From: Nitrospirota bacterium
GTDB taxonomy: Bacteria > Nitrospirota > JACRHJ01
Length of the DNA: 64,000 nucleotides
Assembly: GCA_016212105.1 (NCBI GenBank)
Contig: JACRHJ010000032.1
Span: 28,051-92,050, forward strand
Reading direction: 5' to 3'
Shown: positions 7,934 to 16,620 of the stretch, piece by piece
How positions within the stretch are numbered: position 1 is the stretch's first letter
How the letters are laid out: the number at the start of each line of letters is the position of its first letter
The notes under the pieces: model-generated
Databases searched by the model: none
Told to the model about the DNA's origin: nothing
The model's input: only the letters and a program-made list of their open reading frames with translations
Position numbers and translations under genes: made by a program

Positions 7934-8737
7934 ATGATCAATTGCATAGTCACCGGCGTCGCCGGCCGCATGGGCAGAAGGATAGTGGACATAGTGCTTG
8001 AGACGGACGGCATGGACGTGTCGGGCGCGACGGAGAGGACGGGCCACGAGCTGGTCGGGATGGACGTCGGCGACTTCCTGGGACTGGGGAAGAAGGGCTC
8101 GGCCATCTCGGACGACGTCGCGAAGGTTATCAAGGGCTCGGACGTGATAATAGACTTCACGTTCCCGGAGGTAACGCTCCTCAACCTGCGCGCGGCGGCA
8201 AAGGCGGGCAAGGCCGCGGTGATAGGCTCTACAGGCTTTTCCGGCGACCAGACGGCCGAGGTGAAGAGGCTCGCTAAGAAGATACCCATAGTGCTCGCGC
8301 CCAACATGAGCGTCGGCGTCAACCTCCTCCTGAAGGTGCTCGCGGACGTCGCGCGCGTGCTGGACGAGGACTACGACATAGACATCGTCGAGACGCACCA
8401 CAGGCACAAGAAGGACGCGCCCTCCGGCACCGCGCTCAAGATGGCGCAGGTCGTCGCGGCGGCGCGCGGCAAGAGCCTCGACAAGGTCGGCGTCTTTGAG
8501 CGCCACGGCAACATCGGCGAGCGGAAGCGCGGGGAGATAGGCGTCCAGACGCTCCGGGTCGGCGACGTGGTCGGCGAGCACACCGTGATATTCGGGACGC
8601 TCGGCGAGCGCATAGAGATAACGCACAAGGCGTCCTCGCGCGACGTCTTCGCGCGCGGCGCGGTACGCGCGGCCGCGTGGGTGTCGAGGCAGAAGCCGGG
8701 TCTTTACGACATGCAGGACGTGCTGGGGATAAAATAA
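7934..8737 (+). CDS. dapB: 4-hydroxy-tetrahydrodipicolinate reductase
   Basis: 267 residues; ATG 7934 with AAGGGACG upstream. Reduces the DapA product with NAD(P)H. The N-terminal Rossmann motif is 'VTGVAGRMGRRI', followed by 'DFTFPE', 'GSTGFSGDQ', and the signature 'ETHHRHKKDAPSGTA' containing the catalytic His and Lys. GC-rich again, unlike the three preceding genes; the cassette therefore appears inserted between dapA and dapB. Confidence 0.97.
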   Translation: MINCIVTGVAGRMGRRIVDIVLETDGMDVSGATERTGHELVGMDVGDFLGLGKKGSAISDDVAKVIKGSDVIIDFTFPEVTLLNLRAAAKAGKAAVIGSTGFSGDQTAEVKRLAKKIPIVLAPNMSVGVNLLLKVLADVARVLDEDYDIDIVETHHRHKKDAPSGTALKMAQVVAAARGKSLDKVGVFERHGNIGERKRGEIGVQTLRVGDVVGEHTVIFGTLGERIEITHKASSRDVFARGAVRAAAWVSRQKPGLYDMQDVLGIK

Positions 8738-8934
8738 CCGGGCGTGTTGCGCCCGCACTATTTGTAGGGGCCGACCTATGTGTTGGCCCTGCCGTCACCC
8801 CCGCGAAAGCGGGGGCCCAGTGACGTTGGGATTATCGAAAGCCGCTGGATTCCCGCTGGAGTTTACCCCGGTATGTCTAAAGCCGGGGCGGGAATGACGC
8901 ACTATTCACGCAACACGGTACACGGACGTAAACC
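8738..8934. repeat. Intergenic repeats E, B', A
   Basis: E-type palindrome at 8766-8791, B'-type (CCCCCGCGAAAGCGGGGG) at 8794-8820, A element in reverse orientation at 8844-8899. No gene seen. Confidence 0.85.
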
Positions 8935-9684
8935 ATGCGCCTTGTAAGATACATACGAAAAGACAAAGAGGGCTGCGGCATCCTCGAAGAGAACCGCATC
9001 CAGCCGGTCGAGGACCTGTTCGGCCTGAAGAAGTCCGGCAGGCCGTTCGACATGGTCGAGGCGAGGCTCCTCGCGCCGACTGCGCCGTCGAAGATTATCT
9101 GCGCCGGGCTCAACTACATGGACCACGCGGCCGAGATGAACATGCCGATCCCGTCCGAGCCGATAATATTCATGAAGCCGCCGTCCGCGGTCCTCGGGCC
9201 GGGCGGCGTGATAAAGTACCCGAACATGTCGCACCAGGTGGAGCACGAGGCTGAGCTTGGCGTGGTTATCGGGAAGACGACTAAGGACGTGACGCCCGAG
9301 GGCGCGGCCGCCTGCATACGCGGCTACACATGCTTCAACGACGTCACCGCGCGCGACCTCCAGAAAAAAGACGGCCAGTGGACGCGGGCGAAGTCGTTCG
9401 ACACGTTCGCGGTCTTCGGCCCGTGGATAGAGACAGAGCTGGACCCGTTCAACGTGATGGTCGAGGCATACCTGAACGGCGCGGTAAAGCAGTCGTCCTC
9501 CACCGCGAACATGATATTCCCGGTCTACGGCCTGGTCTCGTTCATATCGAGGGTGATGACGCTCCTCCCCGGCGACGTGATAGCGACCGGGACTCCGCCG
9601 GGCATCGGCCCGATGAAGGTGGGCGACGAGATCGAGATAAGGATAACGGGGATAGGCACGCTGTACAATACGATTGGGATGTAA
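8935..9684 (+). CDS. Fumarylacetoacetate hydrolase family protein
   Basis: 249 residues. Contains the FAH-fold metal site 'EHEAELGVVIGK' (two Glu ligands), 'FNDVTARDLQKKDGQW', 'KSFDTFAVFGPW' and the C-terminal 'LLPGDVIATGTPPGIG', all diagnostic of the 2-hydroxyhepta-2,4-diene-1,7-dioate isomerase/acylpyruvase branch. A short N-terminal domain of about 45 residues precedes the catalytic domain, as in many bacterial acylpyruvases or oxaloacetate decarboxylases. The substrate cannot be inferred; location between dapB and dapL is a common neighbour arrangement but gives no proven role in lysine synthesis. Confidence 0.92.
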   Translation: MRLVRYIRKDKEGCGILEENRIQPVEDLFGLKKSGRPFDMVEARLLAPTAPSKIICAGLNYMDHAAEMNMPIPSEPIIFMKPPSAVLGPGGVIKYPNMSHQVEHEAELGVVIGKTTKDVTPEGAAACIRGYTCFNDVTARDLQKKDGQWTRAKSFDTFAVFGPWIETELDPFNVMVEAYLNGAVKQSSSTANMIFPVYGLVSFISRVMTLLPGDVIATGTPPGIGPMKVGDEIEIRITGIGTLYNTIGM

Positions 9685-9861
9685 CGCTAAGAATAAGGCA
9701 GGGCCGACATCCTTCGGCTACGCTCAGGACAGGCTCTGGTCGGCCCCTACAAAATTGTAGGGGAGGACCCTCGTGTCCTCCCTTCTTGAATCAGATAAAA
9801 GCAGGTCCCTCCGCTTCGGTCGGGACGACAGGCATAATACATACACGGGGAGGCAATTGTT
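9685..9861. repeat. Intergenic repeats E-like (long loop) and F
   Basis: An E-like element at about 9702-9747 has GGGCCGAC/GTCGGCCC arms around a loop with the CTTCGGCTACGCTCAGGACAGG sequence class also seen in long C elements. A second palindrome (GGGAGGAC...GTCCTCCC) lies at 9760-9783 and an F element at 9801-9829. No gene seen. Confidence 0.75.
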
Positions 9862-11097
9862 TTGGCGGATACATTCATACAGTCGCTGTTCGCGGAGCGG
9901 ATTGGCGGCAAGAAGTACGGCAAGGACACGACGATCTACAAGTTCGAGAAGATAAAGCGCGCGAAGAGGGCGGCGCTCGCGGCCAACCCCGGCGCGGAGA
10001 TAATCGACCTCGGCGTGGGCGAGCCGGACGAGATGGCATTCCCCGGAGTTGTGACGACGCTCCAGGCCGAGGCCGCGAAGCCTGAGAACAGGGGCTACGC
10101 GGACAACGGGATACAGGAGTTCAGGGACGCGGCGGCGAAGTACCTTGCGAAGGTCTACGGCGTCAAGGGCATCGACCCCGAGACCGAGGTGCTGCACAGC
10201 ATAGGCAGCAAGCCCGCGCTCGCGATGCTCCCGTACGCGTTCATAAACCCCGGCGACGTGACGCTGATGTGCGTGCCGGGCTACCCGGTCATCGCGACTC
10301 ACACCAAGTACGCGGGCGGCGAGGTGTACAACATACCGCTCGAAGCGGAGAACGGGTTCCTGCCCAGGCTGGACAGGATACCTGCCGCCATAAGGAAGCG
10401 CGCGAAGCTTTTGTACATAAACTTCCCCGGCAACCCGACCGGCGCGATGGCGACGAAGAAGTTCTTCGCCGAGGTCGTCGAGTTCGCCAGGAGGAACAAG
10501 GTCGTCGTGGTGCAGGACGCAGCGTACGCCGCGCTTGTCTATAAGGGCAGGCCGCTGTCGTTTCTGTCCGTGCCCGGCGCGAAGGAAGTCGGCGTCGAGA
10601 TACACTCGATGTCCAAGGCGTACAACATGACCGGCTGGCGGCTCGCGTTCATCGCGGGCAATCCGCGCGTCGTCTCGGCCTTCGGCCACATAAAGGACAA
10701 TTGCGACTCCGGCCAGTTCAAGGCTATACAGAAGGCGGGCGTGTATGCGCTTTCGCACCCGGAGATAACCGAGGCCATAACCGCGAAGTACAGGAGGCGC
10801 CTTGAGTCGCTTGTAAAGACGCTCAAGGGCGTGGGCTTCGACGCGAAGATGCCCGGCGGCTCGTTCTACCTGTACGTCCGTGCGCCCAAGGCGGTCAAGG
10901 GCGGACAGACGTTCGAGAAGGCCGAGCAGTTCTCGGAGTTTCTGATAAAGGAGAAACTCATCTCGACCGTGCCCTGGGACGACGCGGGCCATTACGTACG
11001 GTTCTCCGCGACGTTCGAGGCGAATGGCGAGGCCGACGAGGCGCGCGTCCTGGAAGAGGTGAGGAAGCGGCTCGGCGGGCTGGAGCTGGTTTTTTAG
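9862..11097 (+). CDS. dapL: LL-diaminopimelate aminotransferase
   Basis: 411 residues, start TTG 9862 behind GGGGAGG. Class I/II PLP aminotransferase: converts tetrahydrodipicolinate directly to LL-DAP with glutamate, bypassing DapD/C/E. PLP lysine is Lys252 in 'HSMSKAYNMTGWR'; 'INFPGNPTG', the 'DLGVGEPDEMAFP' N-terminus and 'GYADNGIQEFRDA' are characteristic of DapL rather than aspartate aminotransferase. Together with lysA, dapA, dapB and dapF the steps from aspartate semialdehyde to lysine are complete within 9 kb. Confidence 0.93.
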   Translation: MADTFIQSLFAERIGGKKYGKDTTIYKFEKIKRAKRAALAANPGAEIIDLGVGEPDEMAFPGVVTTLQAEAAKPENRGYADNGIQEFRDAAAKYLAKVYGVKGIDPETEVLHSIGSKPALAMLPYAFINPGDVTLMCVPGYPVIATHTKYAGGEVYNIPLEAENGFLPRLDRIPAAIRKRAKLLYINFPGNPTGAMATKKFFAEVVEFARRNKVVVVQDAAYAALVYKGRPLSFLSVPGAKEVGVEIHSMSKAYNMTGWRLAFIAGNPRVVSAFGHIKDNCDSGQFKAIQKAGVYALSHPEITEAITAKYRRRLESLVKTLKGVGFDAKMPGGSFYLYVRAPKAVKGGQTFEKAEQFSEFLIKEKLISTVPWDDAGHYVRFSATFEANGEADEARVLEEVRKRLGGLELVF

Positions 11098-11127
11098 ATG
11101 GCGCATGCTGTTAATTAAGAGGTGCCC

Positions 11128-11328
11128 ATGAAGGACGGTCTACGCGCTCTTATAACAAGAGAAAAAGACTGGTACATAGCAAGGTGTCCGGAGCTTTCGG
11201 TCACAACACAGGGGGCAACAATCGATGAGGCAAGGGCCAACCTCGATGAGGCGGTAGAAATTTATATAGAAAGCTTTGGTGTTTCATGCGCACAGACGGA
11301 AGAAAGCCCGGCGAACTCCGCCCGGTAA
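11128..11328 (+). CDS. HicB-like protein (orphan)
   Basis: 66 residues from ATG 11128 with AAGAGGTG upstream; a GTG at 11122 is possible but poorer. Contains the HicB/UPF0150 half-RNase-H-like pattern: '[42 protein letters not shown]'. HicB proteins neutralise the HicA RNase, but no HicA is adjacent and there is no C-terminal DNA-binding domain, so this is a solitary HicB-like protein of unknown role. Its last 43 nt overlap rph in another frame, which suggests coupling with rph translation. Confidence 0.85.
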   Translation: MKDGLRALITREKDWYIARCPELSVTTQGATIDEARANLDEAVEIYIESFGVSCAQTEESPANSAR

Positions 11329-12017
11329 AGATAACGCGAAACTACATAAAGCACGCCGAGGGCGCGGTCCTCATAGAGGTCGGCGACACGAAGGTCATAT
11401 GCACCGCGACCTTCGAGCCCAAGGTCCCGCCGTTCCTCAAGGGCAAGGGGGTGGGCTGGGTCACGGCAGAGTACGGGATGCTGCCGCGCTCGTCCGGCCA
11501 GAGGATACGCCGCGAGTCGGCCGCCGGGAAAATCGGCGGACGCACGCATGAGATACAGCGGCTCATAGGCCGCTCTCTCCGCGCGGTCGTGGACACGGCC
11601 TACCTTGGCGAGAACACGGTATGGATAGACTGCGACGTCATACAGGCCGACGGCGGCACCCGCACCGCGTCCATCACCGGCGCGTTCGTCGCGCTCTGTG
11701 ACGCGATAAACGATGCGCGCGCTAAAGGCCTCGTCGCCGTGAACCCGATACGCGACTTCCTCGCCGCGGTCAGCGTCGGGATAGTCTCCGAGACCCCGGT
11801 GCTCGACCTCTGCTACGCCGAGGACAGCACCGCTGGCGTGGACATGAACATCGTCAAGACAGGCAAGGGCGGGTTCGTCGAGGTTCAGGGAACCGCCGAG
11901 GGCGAGCCGTTCACGGTCGCCCAGATGGACGAGCTGATGGCGCTCGCGGCCTCGGGCGTAGGCAAGCTTGTCGGCGTGCAGAGGGAGATGCTCGGCGACG
12001 TCACGGCGGCGTGGTAG
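11286..12017 (+). CDS. rph: Ribonuclease PH
   Basis: 243 residues; ATG 11286 lies inside the hicB-like gene. Phosphorolytic 3'-5' exoribonuclease that trims tRNA and other RNA 3' ends. Opens with '[16 protein letters not shown]', then '[12 protein letters not shown]', '[17 protein letters not shown]', '[18 protein letters not shown]' and '[19 protein letters not shown]' with the catalytic acidic residues. Full length. Followed by rdgB, a widespread bacterial pairing. Confidence 0.97.
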   Translation: MRTDGRKPGELRPVKITRNYIKHAEGAVLIEVGDTKVICTATFEPKVPPFLKGKGVGWVTAEYGMLPRSSGQRIRRESAAGKIGGRTHEIQRLIGRSLRAVVDTAYLGENTVWIDCDVIQADGGTRTASITGAFVALCDAINDARAKGLVAVNPIRDFLAAVSVGIVSETPVLDLCYAEDSTAGVDMNIVKTGKGGFVEVQGTAEGEPFTVAQMDELMALAASGVGKLVGVQREMLGDVTAAW

Positions 12018-12133
12018 TTCGTTACTTTCTTTTCAGGTGAAAAGAAAGTAACACAAAGAAAAGCCGATAGTTTAAAACCCATGATTTTCTTTGGGTACCT
12101 TTCTTTTTTCCAAAAGAAAGGTACGGTGTGAAT
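12018..12133. repeat. Two related hairpins between rph and rdgB
   Basis: Hairpin 1 at 12021-12052 pairs GTTACTTTCTTTTC with GAAAAGAAAGTAAC across a 4-nt loop. Hairpin 2 at 12095-12124 pairs GTACCTTTCTTTT with AAAAGAAAGGTAC. The two arms share the CTTTCTTTT core. Either could serve as a terminator or mRNA stabiliser; the second ends just before rdgB. Confidence 0.85.
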
Positions 12134-12736
12134 ATGAAGTTAGTCCTCGCCACAACCAACAAGGGCAAGCTCAAAGAGATTACCGCGCTCCTCTCCGGTC
12201 TCGGCGTGGAGGTGAAAGGTCTGTCGGACTTCCCCGGCTGCCCGGAGGTTGTCGAGGACGGCAAGACCTTCCGCGAGAACGCGCTGAAGAAGGCGCGTGA
12301 GATAGCGGCATTCACAGGCCTGCCCGCGCTCGCGGACGACTCGGGGCTTGAGGTAGATGCGCTGGACGGCGCGCCGGGGGTGTACTCCGCGCGCTTCTCT
12401 GGAAAAGACGCTGACGACGGGAAGAACAACAGGAAGCTGCTGAAGCTTCTGAAGGATACGCCGCAGGCGGGGCGCGGGTGCAGGTTCGTATGCGTCCTCG
12501 CCTTCGCGGGCCCTCCGGGTTCCGGCATCCGCGAGAAGGTGCTCCGGGGCGAGGTCAAAGGGCGCGTCGCGCACGAGCCGCGCGGACCGCACGGATTCGG
12601 CTACGACCCGCTGTTCTATTACCACCCGGCGAGGAAGACCTTCGCCGAGATGGGGCCGGAGGCCAAGAACCGTGTCAGCCACCGGGGGCGTGCGCTGAAG
12701 AAGTTCAGGGAGTACCTTAAGGGTCAGACTTTGTAG
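12134..12736 (+). CDS. rdgB: XTP/dITP diphosphatase (non-canonical purine NTP pyrophosphatase)
   Basis: 200 residues from ATG 12134 (a GTG at 12128 adds two residues). House-cleaning enzyme that hydrolyses XTP/dITP to monophosphate, preventing mutagenic incorporation. The Ham1 family motifs are present: 'ATTNKGKLKEI' at the start, 'LADDSGLEVDALDGAPGVYSARFSG' and 'GFGYDPLFYYHPARKTFAEM', then 'KNRVSHRGRALKKF'. Cytosolic, full length. Confidence 0.96.
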   Translation: MKLVLATTNKGKLKEITALLSGLGVEVKGLSDFPGCPEVVEDGKTFRENALKKAREIAAFTGLPALADDSGLEVDALDGAPGVYSARFSGKDADDGKNNRKLLKLLKDTPQAGRGCRFVCVLAFAGPPGSGIREKVLRGEVKGRVAHEPRGPHGFGYDPLFYYHPARKTFAEMGPEAKNRVSHRGRALKKFREYLKGQTL

Positions 12737-12974
12737 GGTGGGCACGGCCCACCGATTCATTGCTCGTCATTCCCGCCCCGGATTTAGGCATACCGGGGTA
12801 AACTCCGGCGGGAATCCAGGAATTAGATTTTATGTAGGGGCCGACCCGCGTGTCGGCCCTGCCTTGGCGTTATGGTTTGGTTGTAGTTGCCCCATTAATG
12901 GGGCGATTATAAAGGCGCCCGATAAATCGGGCAGCTACAACTTAATGCAGGAAGCAGCAGGAGGTATAGTAGAA
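12737..12974. repeat. Intergenic repeats A, E and a compound double hairpin
   Basis: A element 12765-12819; E element about 12835-12862; then a compound structure at 12890-12942 in which outer arms GTTGTAGTTGCCC/GGGCAGCTACAAC enclose two small hairpins (GCCCCATTAATGGGGC and GCCCGATAAATCGGGC). A half copy (TTGTAGCTGCCCGATTCATC) is at 26499-26524. The FmdB-type gene has its AGGAGGT at 12957-12963. Confidence 0.8.
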
Positions 12975-13262
12975 ATGCCGATGTACGAGTACAGGTGTGG
13001 CGGTTGCAACGAGACGTTTACTGTAATGCAGAAGATGGGCGCGGGCGCGGAAGGACTGTCCTGTCCGGCGTGCCGTTCGACCGAGCTTAGCAAGCTTATA
13101 TCCAGCACGTTTTCTCCTGAGTCCGAGAAGGCGATGCCGACGGACCTCGAGATGTCCAAGGCGATGCACGACATCCAGAAGGCGTCGGCGGGCTCGCCGT
13201 GCGCGTCCGGCATGTGCGGCGGGGGCGGGGGCAACACGTGCAGCATAAAGGAGTTCGGTTGA
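12975..13262 (+). CDS. FmdB-family zinc-ribbon protein
   Basis: 95 residues; ATG 12975 with AGGAGGT upstream. N-terminal FmdB/CxxC_CxxC_SSSS zinc ribbon: 'MPMYEYRCGGCNETFTVMQ' followed about 25 residues later by 'CPACRSTELSKLISSTFSP', giving two CXXC pairs that bind one Zn. The C-terminal part is Gly/Cys-rich ('CASGMCGGGGGNTC'), with extra cysteines. Function of the family is uncertain (putative regulatory protein). A second, shorter paralogue is at 53248-53466. Confidence 0.9.
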   Translation: MPMYEYRCGGCNETFTVMQKMGAGAEGLSCPACRSTELSKLISSTFSPESEKAMPTDLEMSKAMHDIQKASAGSPCASGMCGGGGGNTCSIKEFG

Positions 13263-13287
13263 TGCACGTAGGCGGCGGGGCGGCGTC

Positions 13288-13869
13288 GTGAAGGTAACGC
13301 GGGCGGTGTTCGTAAAGGGCGCGGTGGACGAGCGCGGCTGGCTCCGGGACGGGATGGCGCAGGTCGCGTTCGTGGGCCGCTCGAACGTCGGGAAGTCCTC
13401 GCTTATAAACAGCCTGGTGGGAAGAAAAGGGCTGGTCAAGACCTCGTCTACACCGGGCAAGACGCGCGAGGTGAACTTCTTCCGCATCAACGGCGCGTTC
13501 TACTTCGTCGACCTGCCGGGCTACGGATATGCGAGGACGCCGGGCAAGGTGCAGGCGGGCTGGGGCCCGATGATAGAGGGCTACCTGAAGGACAGCCCGG
13601 ACCTCAGGCTGGTCATCTTTCTGGTGGACATCCGGCATGAGCCGGGCGACAACGACATGGTCATGCGCGAATGGCTCGCGCGCTACGGCCTGCCGACGGT
13701 ATGCGTGGCGACGAAGGCGGACAAGATTACCCGGGGCAACCGCATGAAGCATGTCAAAATACTCGCGGACAAGCTGCAGGTCCCAATGGAGGGCATAGTG
13801 GAGTATTCGGCCCAGACCGGCGAGGGCAAGGGTATATTGTGGGACGCCATCCTTGACGCGGTGGCATAA
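13288..13869 (+). CDS. engB: Ribosome biogenesis GTPase YsxC/EngB
   Basis: 193 residues, GTG start at 13288. TRAFAC GTPase needed for late 50S subunit assembly. G1 'GRSNVGKSS', G2 region 'TSSTPGKTREVNFF', G3 'DLPG' in 'VDLPGYGYA', G4 'TKADK', G5 'SAQTGEGK'. The 'VDLPGYGYARTP' switch II sequence is a specific signature of EngB. Full length; follows the FmdB-type gene by 25 nt. Confidence 0.96.
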   Translation: MKVTRAVFVKGAVDERGWLRDGMAQVAFVGRSNVGKSSLINSLVGRKGLVKTSSTPGKTREVNFFRINGAFYFVDLPGYGYARTPGKVQAGWGPMIEGYLKDSPDLRLVIFLVDIRHEPGDNDMVMREWLARYGLPTVCVATKADKITRGNRMKHVKILADKLQVPMEGIVEYSAQTGEGKGILWDAILDAVA

Positions 13870-14062
13870 TAATCCGACCGTTATATAGAGCAAAGTCACT
13901 GGGCCCCGTGTCAAGCACGGGGTGACACCTAACTACACGTCATTCCCGCCCCGGCTTTAGGCATACCGGGGTGAACTCCAGCGGGAATCCAGCGACTTTT
14001 TCTTGCATAGTCTGCTTGACCTGCTTATTATGTTCTGTATTAAAAGTAACGGAGGTATCGAG
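13870..14062. repeat. Intergenic repeats C and A
   Basis: Short-form C at 13899-13927 and A element at 13939-13992, followed by an AT-rich stretch and the GGAGGT (14051-14056) of the cyclophilin gene. Confidence 0.85.
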
Positions 14063-14581
14063 ATGAAGGTTTTATTGAGGGTATTGATGGCGGCGATGGT
14101 TGTCGCGCTGGCGTTCACGAGCGTTTCCGCAAAGGAGAAGAAAAAAGTGATAGTCATAAAGACGGAGAAGGGCAACATAGAGATTGAGCTGAACCACAAG
14201 GACGCGCCCAAGCATGCCGAGAACTTCGAGAAGCTGACGAAGGACGGCTTCTACAACGGGCTTACATTCCACAGGGTCGAGCCTAACTTCGTCGTCCAGG
14301 GCGGAGACCCGTCGGGCAACGGCACGGGCGGCCCCGGCTACACCATACCGGCCGAGATCAAGGCGAAGCACGTGGACGGCGCGGTCGCCGCCGCGCGGCT
14401 GGGCGACGCGGCCAACCCCAAGAAGGCCTCGTCCGGCAGCCAGTTCTACATCTGCCTCGGCCCGCAGAGCTTCCTGGACGGCAACTACACCGTCTTCGGC
14501 CAGGTGGTCAAGGGCATGGACGTTGCGCGTAAGATCCAGAGGGGCGACAAGATGATCTCCGTCACCATCGAGGAAAAGTAA
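14063..14581 (+). CDS. Periplasmic cyclophilin-type peptidyl-prolyl isomerase
   Basis: 172 residues from ATG 14063 with GGAGGT 7 nt upstream. A signal peptide ('MKVLLRVLMAAMVVALAFTSVSA', cleavage after ASA-like site near residue 23) precedes a compact cyclophilin domain: 'IETEKGNIEIEL'-type strand, 'FYNGLTFHRVEPNFVVQGGDP' with the catalytic Arg, 'GSQFYICLGPQSFLDGNYTVFGQVVKGMDV'. Accelerates cis-trans prolyl isomerisation of exported proteins. Ends 2 nt before bamD, so the pair is probably one envelope-biogenesis transcript. Confidence 0.94.
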   Translation: MKVLLRVLMAAMVVALAFTSVSAKEKKKVIVIKTEKGNIEIELNHKDAPKHAENFEKLTKDGFYNGLTFHRVEPNFVVQGGDPSGNGTGGPGYTIPAEIKAKHVDGAVAAARLGDAANPKKASSGSQFYICLGPQSFLDGNYTVFGQVVKGMDVARKIQRGDKMISVTIEEK

Positions 14582-14583
14582 CG

Positions 14584-15375
14584 ATGAAAACCATGCGAGT
14601 TGCGGCGGCCTTCGCGGCCGTCATGCTGATGGTCTCCATCCAGGGCTGCTCGGTATTCAACTGGGGGAGCGCGCCCAAGGAGACCGAGTCCGCGCCGGCT
14701 GCAAAGACGGACGACGTCTTCCGCGAGGGCGAGGCGCTGCTCGAGTCCGGCAAGTACGACGAGGCCAGGAAGGCCTACTCGAAGGTGCGCGAGACCGACC
14801 CGGAGAAGACATACGAGCCGCTGGTCATGGTCAGGCTCGGCGACTCGTACTACGAGGAGGGCCGCTACGCCGAGGCCGAGGTCGAGTACAGGCGGTTCCT
14901 CGACCTCCACCCGCGCAACAAGGCGGCCCCGTACACCAAGTACCAGCTCGGCATGTGCGGCTTCAAGCAGATGGGCACGCCCGACCGCGACCCGGGCTTC
15001 GCCCTGTCCGCGATGAAGGAGTTCCAGGAGCTGCTCGACCTGTACCCCGGCAGCCCGTACGAGGAGGAGGCGAAGGAGAAGCTCCGTGTCGCAAAGGGCA
15101 AGGTGGCCGACAACGAGTTCAACGTAGGCATGTACTACTACAAGCGCGGCTCGTACCCGGCCGCGATAAAGAGGTTCAAGGGCATGATAGAGAAGTACCC
15201 CGGCAGCAAGAACGAGCCGGAGGCGCTGTACTGCATGGCGGACAGCTACATCTCGCTTGGCGAGTTCGGGTACGCGAAGGATACGCTTACCATGCTCTTT
15301 ACCGAGCACCCGAACCACGAGATGGCGGCAAAGGCCAAGGACAAGCTCTCGCCGGAGATACCGGAAGACAAGTAG
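14584..15375 (+). CDS. bamD: BamD-like outer-membrane assembly lipoprotein
   Basis: 263 residues. Lipoprotein signal with lipobox 'SIQGC' (Cys22) and five TPR-like helical repeats, e.g. 'FREGEALLESGKYDEARKAYSKVRE', 'YEEGRYAEAEVEYRRFLDLHPRNKAAPYTKYQLGMC', 'FQELLDLYPGSPYEEEAKEKL', 'FNVGMYYYKRGSYPAAIKRFKGMIEKYPGS'. This is the BamD/YfiO/ComL architecture: an outer-membrane lipoprotein on the periplasmic side of the BAM complex, which inserts beta-barrel proteins. Starts 2 nt after the cyclophilin stop. Confidence 0.94.
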   Translation: MKTMRVAAAFAAVMLMVSIQGCSVFNWGSAPKETESAPAAKTDDVFREGEALLESGKYDEARKAYSKVRETDPEKTYEPLVMVRLGDSYYEEGRYAEAEVEYRRFLDLHPRNKAAPYTKYQLGMCGFKQMGTPDRDPGFALSAMKEFQELLDLYPGSPYEEEAKEKLRVAKGKVADNEFNVGMYYYKRGSYPAAIKRFKGMIEKYPGSKNEPEALYCMADSYISLGEFGYAKDTLTMLFTEHPNHEMAAKAKDKLSPEIPEDK

Positions 15376-15518
15376 GGTGGTTCGCTTCTGTACGTCATTC
15401 CCGCGAAGGCGGGAATCCAGGAATTAGATTTTATGTAGGGGCCGACCCGCGTGTCGGCCCTTGCTTTATCTGTCGCCCCGTGCTTGACACGGGGTCCAGG
15501 AAGTTAAGGGAGTTGATA
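15376..15518. repeat. Intergenic repeats B, E, C
   Basis: B element 15394-15420, E element about 15436-15460, short-form C 15472-15504, in direct succession between bamD and a small AT-rich gene. Confidence 0.85.
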
Positions 15519-15911
15519 ATGGGGAAAAGGGCTATATCATGCATTTTGTTTCTTGTCCTTTCTCTTTCATGTGCATATGCAAGTGATATAAAGAGGACAG
15601 GAACATTTTCAGATCTGGAATATAACGAAGAAGGTGGGGACCTTCTCGGTAGTGAGATAAGAATTGTGGTGGGGAAAGATGGCTATGAAGGTACTTTCCA
15701 AATTTCGGAGGGGGAGCCGGATAGCTTAGTTTTATTAAGCCCTGTCGTTATAGATGATGGCAATAACGTTTCATTTAAAATAAAATCAGGATATTATGCA
15801 GGTAAGTTTACGGGTAGAATTGCCAAGGATATATTGACAGGCACATTGACACTCGTGGATGGTACTAAAATCAAGTTCCATTTAAAACGTGGCAGGAGCT
15901 ACTGGGAATAA
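15519..15911 (+). CDS. Secreted protein of unknown function, AT-rich
   Basis: 130 residues from ATG 15519 with AAGGGAG upstream. A clear signal peptide (MGKRAISCILFLVLSLSCAYA) precedes a probably all-beta domain with repeated short strands ('FSDLEYNEEGGDLLGSEIRIVVGKDG', 'KSGYYAGKFTGRIAKDILTGTLTLVDGTKIKFHLKRG'). Alternatively the 'LSLSCAY' region could act as a lipobox (Cys at about 17). I do not recognise a family. Base composition is much lower in GC than neighbours, suggesting acquisition. Confidence 0.8.
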   Translation: MGKRAISCILFLVLSLSCAYASDIKRTGTFSDLEYNEEGGDLLGSEIRIVVGKDGYEGTFQISEGEPDSLVLLSPVVIDDGNNVSFKIKSGYYAGKFTGRIAKDILTGTLTLVDGTKIKFHLKRGRSYWE

Positions 15912-15934
15912 CAAGCAGTATATGGATCTCAAAT

Positions 15935-16594
15935 ATGCCTGACACCAGAAAATTCTACCCCATATTCCTCGACATAACCGGCCGCCGCGCGGTAGTCGCC
16001 GGCGGCGGCCCGGTCGCCGCCCGGAAGGCCGGCTCGCTTGCCGACGCCGGCGCGGACGTGACCGTCATCAGCCCCGCGCTCTGCCCGCAGATGTCCGCGC
16101 TCGTGTCCGATGGCCGCGCGCGCCACGTCGCGCGCGTGTACCGGAAGGGCGACCTTGCCGACGCGTCGGTCGTGGTCGCGGCGACGGACGACCCGGCCGT
16201 GAACGAGGCGGTCTGCGCGGACGCGAAGGATGCGGGCGCGCTGGTAAACTGCGTCCGCCCCCCGGACGTGGGCGACTTCGTCGTCCCGTCCACGATACGC
16301 CGGGGCGGCCTGACGGTCGCTGTCTCAACCTCCGGCGGCTGCCCGGCGCTGACGAAGAAGCTCAGGCGCGACATCGAGGCCTTCCTCGGAGACGAGTACG
16401 GCGCGTACCTGGAGTTCCTCGAAGAGGCGCGGGGTATCATAAAGGAGTCCGTGCCTGACGAGGCAGTCAGGCAGGCGATACTCACGAGGCTGGTCGAGTC
16501 GGACCTTTCGGTCTCCTTCCGTACCGATGGCACGGACGCCGCGCATAATAAGGGCCGGGACATGCTCGCTACGCTGATTGCCGGCGGGGCATGA
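15935..16594 (+). CDS. Precorrin-2 dehydrogenase/sirohydrochlorin ferrochelatase
   Basis: 219 residues. N-terminal Rossmann fold 'FLDITGRRAVVAGGGPVAARKAGSLADAGADVTVISP' binds NAD; 'TDDPAVNEAVCADAKDAGALVNCVRPPDVGDFVVPSTIRRGGLTVAVSTSGGCPALTKKLRRDIE' is the CysG-N/Met8/SirC signature. Oxidises precorrin-2 and can insert iron to make sirohaem, or supply the alternative haem route. No uroporphyrinogen methylase domain is fused, so this is the stand-alone SirC/Met8 form. Relevant to a haem-rich organism. Confidence 0.93.
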   Translation: MPDTRKFYPIFLDITGRRAVVAGGGPVAARKAGSLADAGADVTVISPALCPQMSALVSDGRARHVARVYRKGDLADASVVVAATDDPAVNEAVCADAKDAGALVNCVRPPDVGDFVVPSTIRRGGLTVAVSTSGGCPALTKKLRRDIEAFLGDEYGAYLEFLEEARGIIKESVPDEAVRQAILTRLVESDLSVSFRTDGTDAAHNKGRDMLATLIAGGA

Positions 16595-16620
16595 CCGGCT
16601 TCCCCTTGTGTCTTTTATTT

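Noticed and set aside
9724..11106. 460-codon - strand open frame opposite dapL
   Set aside because: Antisense shadow of a clear aminotransferase gene; its N-terminal part also reads repeat sequence.
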